From contig OY751489.1 in NCBI GenBank assembly GCA_963565915.1, forward strand, positions 3,782,001 through 3,846,000: a stretch of DNA of 64,000 nucleotides, given 5' to 3'. Shown piece after piece: positions 32,139 through 41,345 of the stretch; the first letter of the stretch is position 1, and each line of letters starts with the position of its first letter. This stretch comes from Entoloma clypeatum. Taxonomy: Eukaryota > Basidiomycota > Agaricomycetes > Agaricales > Entolomataceae. The notes under the pieces are model-generated. The model saw nothing but the letters and a program-made list of their open reading frames with translations. It searched no databases and was not told the DNA's origin. The position numbers and the translations under genes are program-made.

Positions 32139-33397
32139 GCACGAGTGCACTCGTGAGTTACCTGGATCTGTACTCACAGGTATTTTACATGTTCGAACCC
32201 ATACTCGGATCCGCGAAGATCCGTTCCCAAGGATGACTCGGATCTGCAGGTTTGAAACCCGCAAGTTCTTTGGGTACTCACAGATTTACCTTGAGTACCC
32301 GTATGAAGGATCAATAAATCCCAGTCTGAGATGTCCAGGCTCAGGCTTGGCCTGAAGCCCAGGGTTTGGGCCAGGCTTGGATTCTCAGAAAAGCGCACCT
32401 TAATATAAATTCAACCATTGCACCTATTCTTCTCATCTTCTAGACTATTAATATATACATATAATAGAGTATCTATAACAGAGGAACAGTCTGAATGGTG
32501 CCTGTATCAGTAGGTAGGTTCAATTCCCATCAAAACTCTGAGCATGCCACAAAAGCACTTCTAGTAGCACATCCACTCAATGGATTCCTCTTGTCTCTAT
32601 TGCCCCTTCTTTAGTACATATAGGAGTAGGCTTCTGCCTCAGTGATAAGGTGGGTGATATTTACATTAGTAGATAGGCTCCAATATCATCAAACCCCCAA
32701 ACACACAACAAAATCACCAATATTATAATAAGCCCTTAACATATTCTTATTATCTCTTTTGCCCCTTCTTTAGCATGTATGTATGTATATTTCTACCGAA
32801 TAAATAAGGTGGACAATCTCTGGTTGTGATCCTACCTCATAATCCTCTCAAAACCTCGAAACACACCAAGATCAATTTCGTTTGGCACAACCGTGGGACG
32901 TATGCCTCTCGTCTCCTTTGTATATTATACAGGACGTATATAGGTAGCCTTTGACGGCAGGGATAAGCCTGGGGACCCCCAGTTCCATCTGGGCAAATGC
33001 CAGCTCACACCTGCATTTTCAGCAGAATACACTTTCCATACCCACAAACCAGTCATTGTCAGGGGTTTCAACTCATTCTAATGCATTAATATAATCCTCT
33101 AAGATGTATTCACAGTCCCAACTTCATTTCAAAACACCATTCTATTAATTTCTATATGCTAAACCCATATTCTACAACTTAGTCTACTCTTATACTATTA
33201 ATGCCCTGTGTTATGATGAGTAGATTAGTTTCAGAAATTACTCACAAGTATCCACGCAGGTACCTGTGCACTCCACAATGCGAACTCAGATCCGCGCAGG
33301 TTTCGTCCCATGGATGACTCGGATCCGCAAGTGAGGTGACCTGCGAGTATTCCCATGGGTCTACTTGTGGTGACCTGTGGGTAACCCAGACTTGTGC
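32139..33397. mobile_element. 1.26-kb non-autonomous DNA element with TA duplication
   Basis: Inserted in CopE gag: removing 32139-33397 and one TA restores an open frame (V-K-H-M-P-Y-V) at a CATATG site. The ends are short inverted repeats, GCACGAGT / ACTTGTGC. Sub-terminal regions share GGATGACTCGGATC, GGATCCGCG and CACAGGT words in inverted arrangement. The interior has no ORF of note and contains about three degenerate 158-bp tandem units (start points near 32491, 32649 and 32808; TTGCCCCTTCTTTAG at 32602 and 32760). The mobilising transposase family is not identifiable; TA suggests Tc1/mariner or ISL2EU type. Confidence 0.72.
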
Positions 33398-34420
33398 TAT
33401 GCTTTACTCTCGCACCAGCTGTCATGATGTGTTCAGCAGGACTTGATGTCAACCATGATTCAAGAGGAGGAGGACGAGGAGGGTCAGTTGTTGGAGTAGA
33501 ATATTGTTTGGGGGGAATGACGCGTCCTGAGCCTGTGACAGTGGTGAAGGGAGGTGTCGACAGATTCATAGTCATTGCCGATAAGGCAACATGAGAGCAG
33601 CCGGCGGTGTCGCCTGCAGCGGCCTCTTGGGCCCGCTGGGCCTTTTTCCAACTCCGTGATCCTTCCTTTTTGGGTACAAACAGCTGCTTCTTGTTTTGAT
33701 CACCGGTGTTGTTTGACGGTGTCTCCTTTGCCTTTCCTTTTCCTTTGTTCTGTTGATGAGGTTTGCCAGAATTCTGGTTTGACCCAGAAGCATCAGCAGG
33801 TCCCAGACCATTGCGCATTCTTTGGCCAGATGCAAACCAAGATGTTTCCACTTGGGAGGTAGATGGTGCACAGCAAGCATCCCTTGCAATTTAGGAGTGA
33901 AGGGGATCTTGTGCCTGTCGAGGTGTGCCAAGAGATCACGGAATTTATCACCACCAGACAGGTGCCAATTGAGAGTCAAGGCGAAGTCCTTGAACATGTC
34001 ATCAGGGCCTTTGTTCTCAAAGAGAGTTTTTAGCTGATCCCAAACCTCTTTCGAAGTCTGGAATGCTGTAACCTCATGCTTTACAGATTCCACCAGAGAT
34101 AAGACAATCACACCACGTGCTTTCAAGTCTTTCTCCTTCCACTCGCGGAACTCCTTTTGTTGTTCAGACATCGAAGTGGCTGTCAGGGAGGTTGGCTGTT
34201 TCCAGTCCCTGGATACAAGCATCCAGGTCCCTTCAAACTGTAAAAACCCTGTCATCTTATCACTCCACTCCTTCCAGTTAGAGCTGGTCATCTTGACGAC
34301 TGGTAGACACATGTATGGAGGCGGATGGGCATCACAATCATCAGGGTGTTATCTCCCGGATCTGCTAGCTCATTGCGCTACACAATGATGTGGGATTAAA
34401 CATCCACATAATCATTAATG
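33398..34420 (-). pseudogene. CopE gag
   Basis: 34312-33572 (minus) reads a Copia capsid-type gag (SNWKEWSDKMTGFLQFEGTW, then the helical UBN2-like region), with the start upstream in the PDDCDAHPPPY stretch. After a frame break near 33800 a Lys/Pro-rich tail continues to 33400. There is no zinc knuckle. The TA element interrupts the junction with the protease part. Confidence 0.8.
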
Positions 34421-34520
34421 TTGTATGTGCAGATTGAGGTGCACTTGATCTATCGTGTTCGCGATATAGCAGCATTGAGTCTACTAAGACTGCTAGCAAC
34501 GAGCTCAATGGCGAGTCTTA

Positions 34521-34532
34521 GGGCTCATAACC
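34521..34532 (-). other. CopE primer binding site (half-tRNA type)
   Basis: GGGCTCATAACC on the plus strand, directly adjoining the 5' LTR; resembles the initiator tRNA-Met anticodon arm, as in CopF and CopG although the CopE LTR is otherwise quite different. Confidence 0.65.
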
Positions 34533-34709
34533 TGTTAGAACAGCATACGATCACATCAACACTGGAGGTTATCACGGTGGGTGTGTCGTCTTGCAGTCCT
34601 AGTATACTCTATGCTATGCACTACAGAACATGTATTCTACGATAGAGGTGAAACCTACTACTAACCTTGAGAGGTGTTTGCAGGTGGGGGTTACTCAGTA
34701 AGAGTGTTA

Positions 34710-36320
34710 CAGTAGCTCAAAAAACTGTCCCAATGTTTGGCTGTTTTGTACTGTATTGCTAATAACACAACAGGCACTTGTGATAATTTTCTGCAAAAAA
34801 GATATGTTATTCTGTATCATCTTAGCTTGCTTTTGAGCCCTGGGTCATGTGGTTTGAATAAATATTGATGGAATAATAAATAAAACAAAATAATCAATCA
34901 TTGGGACAGTTTTTTGACCCTTGGTTATTTACACAATTAGTACTTGGTATGACCCCCTTTTGCCTTGATAACTGCTTGTATCCTTCTAGGCATGCTTTCT
35001 ATAAGTCTTTGGCATGCTTCTGGTGTAATTTTGTTCCACTCTTCTGCAACCCTCTCCCACAACTCATGTACCCCTTTTGGTGGACTTGGATATTTCCTCA
35101 AATTCTTCTTCAGCTCTACCCAGAGGTGTTCAATGGCATTGAGATCAGGGGATTGGGCAGGCCAGACCAGAACTTGAATGTTGTTGTCCTCAAACCACTT
35201 TGTTGCCTTGTTGGAGGCATGTTTGGGGTCATTGTCCTGCTGAAATATCCTTTCCCCCTCTGCCATCTCCAACTTTTCAAAGCTTTCCACCACTCCTTCA
35301 TCCAAAATTTGGCAGTATTGGTCTGCATTCATAATCCCCTGAACCTCTGTAAGCACCCCCACCCCATTCCAGCCCATGCACCCCCATACCATAAGGTTAT
35401 TCCCCCCTCCATGCTTGACTGTAGGAGTAGTGGTTCTGTCAGAAAGTGGTTCCCCCCTTTTTTTCCAAGTATACACCCTCCCATCTGATCCAATCCTGTT
35501 AATTTTTGTCTCATCTGACCACAAGACCCTCTTCCAATCCTCAACTGTCCAATTTTCATGGTACCTGGCAAATCTGAGACGCTCCAGTCGATGGGCCTTT
35601 TTAAGCAGAGGACGTTTCTGCTTGACAACAGAGCGAAAGTCATCAGATTTGAGTGCATTTCTGACTGTTTGAGGTGTGACAGGATTGGGGAGGATGTTGT
35701 TGATGTAGTGGGTAGCTTGAACAGCATTATCAAGCTTTCCTGTAGTGATTTGTCAAATACTGTAATTGATTGCTTGTCACGAGGAGTAAGCTTGGAAGGA
35801 CGGCCCCCTCTGCTGTTTTCCTTGTCCCCATCAACCTCCTTCTTGATTCTACCAATGGTAGACTTGCCCACACCGGTTTTTTCCTCAATTTGACGCAAAG
35901 CATAACCTTCTTGAAGAAGGGAAACCACAGAGGAGTGCTTGGTAGAAGATGTGGGCCTCATATGATGGTGGAAGAGGAAGAGAAGGGTTGAAATAATTTC
36001 AACATGTCAAACTGATGTAAACAAGGTCACATGATTTTGTTTATTACTCCCACACTCAAACTCACTGTGATTTGGCTTGCTATAGCAGGGATATTGCCAA
36101 AATGACCAAGGGTCAAAAAACTGTCCCAATGATTGATTATTTTGTTTTATTTATTATTCCATCAATATTTGTTCAAACCACATGACCCAGGGCTCAAAAG
36201 CAAGCTAAGATGATACAGAATAACATATCTTTTTTGCAGAAAATTATCACAAGTGCCTGTTGTGTTATTAGCAATACAGTACAAAACAGCCAAACATTGG
36301 GACAGTTTTTTGAGCTACTG
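34710..36320 (-). mobile_element. Tc1-like DNA transposon with ~217-bp terminal inverted repeats
   Basis: 1611 bp, flanked by TA (34708-34709 and 36321-36322). The arms 34710-34926 and 36104-36320 are near-perfect inverted repeats. In each arm the word TCAAAAAACTGTCCCAATG occurs twice in opposite directions, at the outer tip and at the inner end, so each arm is itself bounded by an inverted motif pair. It encodes a transposase with one frameshift. It sits in the CopE LTR and so is younger than CopE. Confidence 0.92.
34937..35961 (-). pseudogene. Tc1/mariner DD34E transposase, one frameshift
   Basis: Start ATG at 35961. The N-terminal half has paired HTH-type DNA-binding helices (YALRQIEEKTGVGKSTIGRI). 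The frame shifts near 35745-35760, after which the other frame is open to the stop at 34937. Catalytic residues: D of WSDET (about 35516), D of QQDNDPKH, and E of NAIEHLW, with 34 residues between the last two (DD34E). Total length is about 340 aa, normal for the family. It cuts and pastes the element at TA sites. One indel from intact; otherwise well preserved. Confidence 0.88.
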
Positions 36321-36448
36321 TATATTGCACAGAGAATAAGGACAGTCTTATATACTAGTCTACTTATTTGTACATTATTTGTACATCATGGGATTGAGCA
36401 CATGACGCTATAGATGAAAGATTTTATAGGAGTGGAATTTGTTCAACA

Positions 36449-37502
36449 CCTTTTCCCTCCCAGCCCTGACTTCCAGTCCGACAATGATGATTTCATTCAC
36501 ATCAATACCCCGATGACAGTCCTCGATGCCGATGGAAATATCATCCTCTGGTATTTACCTGACGCCCTCTCACAAGATGCGCATGTATGTGGCCCATTAA
36601 CATTCATATGTCCTGGATCTCATCCCTTTTTTCAAGGATGAATGGCTCACCTCAATTTCGGTTCTGGATTCTCTTATGCAAAAGGAATGGAAAAACTACC
36701 CAATCCACCTGGAAACTGGTTATTGGGCCCCACTCTCCCATTCTTCTTGCCCAGGTAGTGAGGACAGCAATGCCTTGAATCGTCGTGCTCCCTGGAGATG
36801 TGATCCCACCCTATTTGCCTCAGGTGAACTCCTAGTGCCAGGAATCATTGACATCACTTCCTGGTGGTTCCAGGCAGGCCATTCTGTTTGTTTCCCCCCT
36901 CCTCCATCTTTTGGTCAATCTCAACTCATCTCTTATTCTAGGCAAGCACCACGCGGCCCGGGGTCTCCAAATCATTCAAGACAGAATCATCCTGTGCCAC
37001 CACCTGGCTCAAAGCCAACAGCCGCTTCCTCTCATCCATGGGTTCCATCTTGGCCGTCACACATCTGGAGCAATATCTTGTCGGACTCACTATGCTTGAA
37101 TGGCTCAAGGACGACCCTTCTCATCTCCAGAAACCAGTTCACATCTCAAAAGTCCTTGAGACTTGGTGCACTCCATTCTCCGGTGTTTCTATCATTTGCA
37201 ACCAGAAGACCCCCTGTCATAAAGATTCACAAGCCCGACACGAGTGGTATGACATCCTGGCCACAACAGGCTTATATGAACAAATTTCGCTCTGTCTCCC
37301 TGGTCTCCATGCCTCATTTTCATACTGCCCCCAAACACTTATAGCACTTTCTGGGTGGATCCTTTCTTATGCCGTTGATCTCATTAAAGCTGGGGACCAG
37401 GCTTGTTTCGCATGGTTCATGAGGTATGATGTTAGGAGTTACCTTCAAATCAGCCCTGGAGGGGCAAGTACTGTGAACCATGTGCTTGCTCCATCTGTTT
37501 AG
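36449..37502 (+). CDS. TET/JBP-like 2-oxoglutarate/Fe(II) dioxygenase, 5'-truncated
   Basis: Three exons, all open: up to 36584, 36637-36885 and 36942-37502; introns of 52 bp (GTATGT...TTCAAG) and 56 bp (GTTTGT...TTCTAG), both phase 0. The reading resembles the basidiomycete TET/JBP expansion: TPMTVLDADGNIILWYLPDAL, ITSWWFQAGH, then the catalytic core FSGVSVICNQKTPCHKD (H-x-D iron ligands) and ending QACFAWFMRYDV (likely 2OG-binding Arg). Where I expect the distal His (L-R-H-G-V in relatives, from memory) this copy has LSYAV, so activity is doubtful. The CopE LTR abuts the 5' end and probably removed the first exons. Such genes are linked to KDZ transposons in mushrooms; a KDZ remnant lies at 40344-40750. 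Confidence 0.68.
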
Positions 37503-38380
37503 TACATAGTTTTGCATGTATACTAATAATCAATTTATTTCCCCAAAATTTCCCATTGGTCTGCATACACTTTCTCCGGGTAAAGTCCCTCACCTCACCC
37601 CACTCCGTTGGGGCCGAGGGTTGAGGTCCCACCAAAATTCCACCCCCGTTAGCCCATGTTCCCGACATGTCCCCCAGTCCCTCCCAGCTTTGTGACCCAA
37701 TCATAGGACAGGTTGGAAAGTGAATAGTCCATTTATGGCCCAAAATTTGGTCATAGCTTTCATTTATCCTCAATCTCTTCTTCATCCAATCCCCATATCC
37801 ACAACAGTACCTAGCCAATTCAAATTTACCATGGCAATTGTTCCTCCACCAATCCCTAATGCCGCACTTCTTTGATTTTCACGCTCCTCCCAACCCCCTG
37901 GATGACAATAACTCCAGGAGCCGCGCCGGACCCCAAATCTCAAACACTTCCATTTCGGCCAAAACCAAACCCATGCCCCGAACATGGTTCCCTCCCAACC
38001 ATCCTATGGGAATATATCCCCCATCGGCTCCAGCTACATCCTGATATTCCCGAAGACAAACAATGCATTTCCCGATCCCCATACATCATGTGTGCCTTAA
38101 ACCCCCAATGGAAAATACATCCCCCATCGGCCCCATGTCCAAATCCTTCCCAATAAGCCATTCAGACAACAATTCCCCCTAGTGTGCCTGATAATTTACT
38201 GACTCTGTTCCCAAACCCCATGTCCTATCACCTGTCACGGCATTGCCTCATCACATGGCCATCCAATCCTTGGCTTACTAAGTTACTTATGGCTTCAAAT
38301 ATAATGGGCTCTGACTAAGCAAGAAACAAAAGATCTTAGATTATTAATCCAGGCCTGTGATAACAATCACCACCCCCACT
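37503..38380. other. Intergenic stretch, no clear gene
   Basis: About 880 bp. Short open pieces (for example a Pro-rich one at 37838-38044) show no family resemblance. The word ATACATCCCCCATCGGC (with small changes) occurs near 38008 and 38111, and a relative occurs near 39353. It could be 5' sequence of the next gene. Confidence 0.4.
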
Positions 38381-38453
38381 TGCACGCCCACCAGGTAACT
38401 GCCCACTTTGTCCATTCTCCGCCTGCTCAACTTCCCTACAACACCAGATATGC

Positions 38454-39031
38454 CCTGGAGTCCCACCATCCTGGAACAATTCGCCCCCGCCGACCGCCCC
38501 CCAACAGACGAATCCATCTATTATGGTCCATACAACACTCTCCTGAGATCCCTGTTTCCACATACCAAACACTTTCAGGTCGCACCTCAGTATAATCCCC
38601 CCGCAACCCCCGGGGCAATTGATTTTGTAGCCTTACTCATTGTCTGATTGCGAACGATCCCAGTCTTTTTCATCGAAATCAAGCCTTTTCCCCACCTTGC
38701 CAGCACCTATAATCGGGGCAGCGCAGACTCACAGATGCGCAACAGGTTCCAGGTTATTGCCGATCAAGGTCTCATGATTCCCAAACTGTATGGCATCAGT
38801 GCAATGGGTACATGCATTTCTGTGTTTGAGTATAACACAGCAAACAATGACCTCACTCCTCCTTTTCTTAAACGTCATCTGGGTCTCATCACCGACACGG
38901 CACCTGCTGAGCGATGGGATCACAATTTGCTGGAAGATGCTGGGGAGCAAAGGTTCAGGGATATTGTGGCAGAGGTCAAAAGTATGTGCCAGGCCCTTGC
39001 AGGTATGTTCTTTGTGACTGTATTATCTTGA
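38454..39031 (+). pseudogene. Conserved basidiomycete protein with PD-(D/E)XK-like motif, one TGA
   Basis: A probable intron (GTAACT...CACCAG) ends just before 38454, so the coding part is at least MPWSPTILEQFAP... through YYGPYNTLLRSLFP, GAIDF (about 38618), then VFFIEIKPF (about 38664-38690), and KLYGISAMGTCISVFEY. The D...E-x-K spacing is that of PD-(D/E)XK nuclease-like folds; this is inference. A TGA at 38645-38647 breaks the frame one codon before LRTIP, where relatives (from memory) tend to have Arg, so it is likely another CGA-to-TGA change. A donor GTATGT near 39003 suggests a further intron. Function unknown. Confidence 0.5.
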
Positions 39032-39685
39032 TCATTCGCTCAAGACATCAGAAAATACAGAGAAATTTGCCTGAGCGACAAGCTGCATTCGGAGAAACAG
39101 CCAGTCTCGACGAGGCCGCAGAATCAGCTTGGACTGTGGTCGACATCATATTTCTTTACTCTCATCATATACAATGTCGCGCCTCTTTCATTTCACTGCT
39201 TATTCCTAAATGCCCTTGAATAAAAATGACTTCCAGATCGACCCGCACATGGGATTCACCCTCCTGTTGCATCTCAGGTGGCCCAGGCTGGGGCCCGCAA
39301 TGTTGTCCCATATCCTCTCCTCTCCATACGTTAACAATGTTCTGTGATGGGAAATACATTACCCATCGGCCCCGGTTGATCTGATTGCTTGCCGATAGTG
39401 GGGTTGCTTCACCTGGCCTGTGACCAAAACACACTGAAGTGAGATGAAAGAAGTATATTTATCCCATTGGGGCCGGATTGACATTGCCTTGTGCCATATC
39501 CGAGGCATGAGACACATTTTTTTGTCTGATGGAAATATTGAATCTTGGAGACCTCAGAATACATGTCAAGACGGTGAGCTCACATGATGCAATATTTCAT
39601 TGCAGGAAAGACAGCTTCCCATGCCTGGGATAATGGGTATGGGAATGGATATAGACTTTGGGACCCCCAATAAGCTGTTGGAGTG
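39032..39685. other. Non-coding stretch
   Basis: About 650 bp with no supported gene. The start may hold a last exon of the preceding pseudogene (after CTCAAG near 39045). Copies of a CCCATCGGCCCC-like word occur near 39363 and, inverted, near 39460. Confidence 0.4.
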
Positions 39686-40206
39686 TTAGATGGTTTTCAG
39701 AAAGCATGTTCTGGCTGCCTGCAAAGGTCGATAGATGCCACAACCCCATTCATCCAAAATCTGCTGGGGGTGCTCTGGGTGGTTCCACCAGTCGAGGTGG
39801 TAGTGCAGCACAATGCCAAATTCTTGCATTGGGTGGGAGCTCCCATCAAGCATGGCTGACCAAGGAAAATGGGGATGAGCGTTGTTTCCATATCCACCCA
39901 GATTGGTGAACGACAGTGTGTGAGTGATGATTGGAATGTCTATTGGCACTCCAGCACTTGCCGCCAGGCCAACAAAGCACATCAACATGGCCTATGATAT
40001 GTGAGTATACAGATTATTTAATCGGCACATCAGCTTACCAATTCCGAGGCAAGTATATCCTTCATCCACCCATGCTGATTCACCAGCACCTGCTGGATAC
40101 CGAGCAAAGCAGCACGGAAGCGTGACTCACAGTATGCAACTACTGTATTTGGATCAGGATGAGGAGGAGCAGTCGTAAACAAAGTTGAGGTGGAGGAAGA
40201 GGGCAT
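39686..40206 (-). CDS. Small spliced gene of unknown function
   Basis: Model on the minus strand: exon 1 40206-40039 (ATG, 56 codons), intron 40038-39992 (GTAAGC...CATAG, 47 bp), exon 2 39991-39686 (stop); 157 aa. Joining keeps the frame. The first exon is Ser/Thr/Pro-rich, then helical. The second is rich in aromatic and His residues (HPHFPWSAM, FGIVLHYHLDWWNHPEHPQ). No family recognised. It lies between the TET/JBP-like gene and the KDZ transposase remnant and may be cargo of the same element or part of a larger broken gene. Confidence 0.45.
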
Positions 40207-40343
40207 TGTAGTTGCAATAGACTGTGGATGAGAAGAAGATGGCGGTAAATGTGACAGATAACAATGTGCTTATGCCATGTGTCACATTGTTACACATTAC
40301 ATGCATGTTTTTTTTTCTTATGTTATGTGTAAATGTGAAAACA
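40207..40343. other. Spacer between small gene and KDZ remnant
   Basis: 137 bp, AT-rich, with a short T-run and a GTGTCACATTGTTACAC near-palindrome (about 40279-40295). Nothing else supported. Confidence 0.4.
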
Positions 40344-40750
40344 CTACTCAATTATCCACACATATGACCTTGTAGTACCCGCAAATTCATCTTCAGCATC
40401 TGTCGCAAGGATCTGCCACATTGCCGCCTTTCTCGCTGCATGTGCCGTGAGTCCGAGCAAAGCAGCGACTTGTCGCCGGCCATCCCAAATGTCCTGTTGA
40501 TGGATAAAATATCGGGTTGTCCAACCCATCTCATATTAGACAAGGATGACTTCCTCCTCCCAGCGGTGGCTTTGTGCTCGTGCATGTAACCAATGAACAT
40601 GTTGGACTAAAAGGCGATCAGAAGATCCACGGCAACAATACCTGGTGACTCACATTCAAGCATGGCCGCCGGCAATGTAGGATTGATGCCCAGTTGCATC
40701 TGCCATATCCAGGACAGGCATAGAGTTGTTGAACCCTGGATGTTGGGATC
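40344..40750 (-). pseudogene. C-terminus of a KDZ-type transposase
   Basis: Two exons on the minus strand: 40750-40654, an intron 40653-40607 (GTGAGT...TTTTAG, 47 bp), and 40606-40344. The product reads LSWIWQMQLG, then FQHVHWLHARAQSHRWEEEVILV, a TAA, and YEMGWTTRYFIHQQDIW...AARKAAMWQ. The SWIW and HWLxARA...RWEEE...EMxWTxRYF words match the end of fungal Kyakuja-Dileera-Zisupton transposases as I remember them. The catalytic part was removed when GypD inserted at 40751. The in-frame TAA makes it a pseudogene. It supports reading 36449-40750 as the relic of a KDZ element with cargo genes. Confidence 0.6.
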
Positions 40751-41184
40751 TGTAAGGGCAACCACTTTCACTTTTCACTTTTCCTTTACTTTCTTCCTTT
40801 CCTTTCTATTCCACCATCTCCGATGTCCTCCGATCGTATCCGCTGTCTCCGACATCTTATCCGCCTCTCCGCATCCGATGAATCCGCCCCCATCCACTAC
40901 TCCGCACGTCAGATCACAGGTACTATCATTCATCTTGTTTCCATTCATCCTTCATCGCTACTCCCGATCATTGCTCATCATTCATGCATCTCGTTTTATC
41001 TCTTATTTCATATCTCATTTTACTATTTATCGCAGCTAGCTTGCAGGGGAATCCTTAGGACTTTCTCTTCGGATCTCCCTTGCAAGGTATGTGTTGTATT
41101 ACTTATCAGACTGCTCAATCTAAACTTCGGATCTCCCTTGCAAGTATCTGAGTTTGAGTCTTGGATCGTAAGGTCGCCCTTACA
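40751..41184 (+). repeat. GypD 5' LTR
   Basis: 434 bp with inverted ends TGTAAGGGC/GCCCTTACA. Very dense in TCCG words (about ten in 40815-40910). TATTTATC near 41022 lies about 34 nt before TAGGACTTTCT (41056-41066), a possible RNA start. Confidence 0.9.
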
Positions 41185-41186
41185 GT

Positions 41187-41197
41187 AGAAAGTTCTC
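41187..41197 (+). other. GypD putative self-primer site
   Basis: AGAAAGTTCTC, two bases after the LTR as in GypA, is complementary at 9 of 11 positions to TAGGACTTTCT (41056-41066). The two mismatches could be decay. Weaker than GypA and GypI. Confidence 0.45.
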
Positions 41198-41345
41198 TTC
41201 TAATTGGACCGGGTCCGATTGCATCGTTGTCACGATTCCGCGCTTCGGAGCAGCTTTGTCCGTGTCCGACTCCGATACATCTCACACCCCTTCCAGTTCT
41301 TCTAACTACCTCTCCGTAACTGGTGATTCTGCTCCGCGCATAGTA

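Larger units (their letters stand above)
34533..36448 (-). repeat. CopE 5' LTR, split by a Tc1-like transposon
   Basis: LTR sequence is 34533-34709 and 36323-36448 (about 302 bp without the insertion), TGTTAGAACA to GTTCAACA. The far end resembles the CopF/CopG LTR end in layout (TTATATAC, TTTGTAC). No target duplication can be checked because the 3' end of CopE is lost. Confidence 0.8.

Noticed and set aside
32420..32900. CRISPR-like or functional tandem array in the TA element
   Set aside because: The three units are long (158 bp), degenerate and without spacers; a eukaryotic mobile element explains them.
32131..33405. Inverted GCATAGCAC/GTGCTATGC as the true terminal repeats
   Set aside because: The outer GCATA bases are the duplicated TA plus a palindromic target (CATATG); counting them in would leave the host frame broken after excision.
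34901..35488. Plus-strand 195-codon ORF in the Tc1-like element
   Set aside because: Exact antisense of the DD34E transposase; no known motif.
36414..36448. Start codon at 36414 for the TET/JBP-like gene
   Set aside because: These bases belong to the CopE LTR; the apparent start is a chance in-frame extension and the true 5' exons are missing.
40823..41188. ORF in the GypD 5' LTR
   Set aside because: Lies wholly within the LTR, Ser/His-rich by composition; not a gene.
41256..41345. Upstream start for GypD gag
   Set aside because: The frame is open but begins at TTG; the first ATG is 41346.
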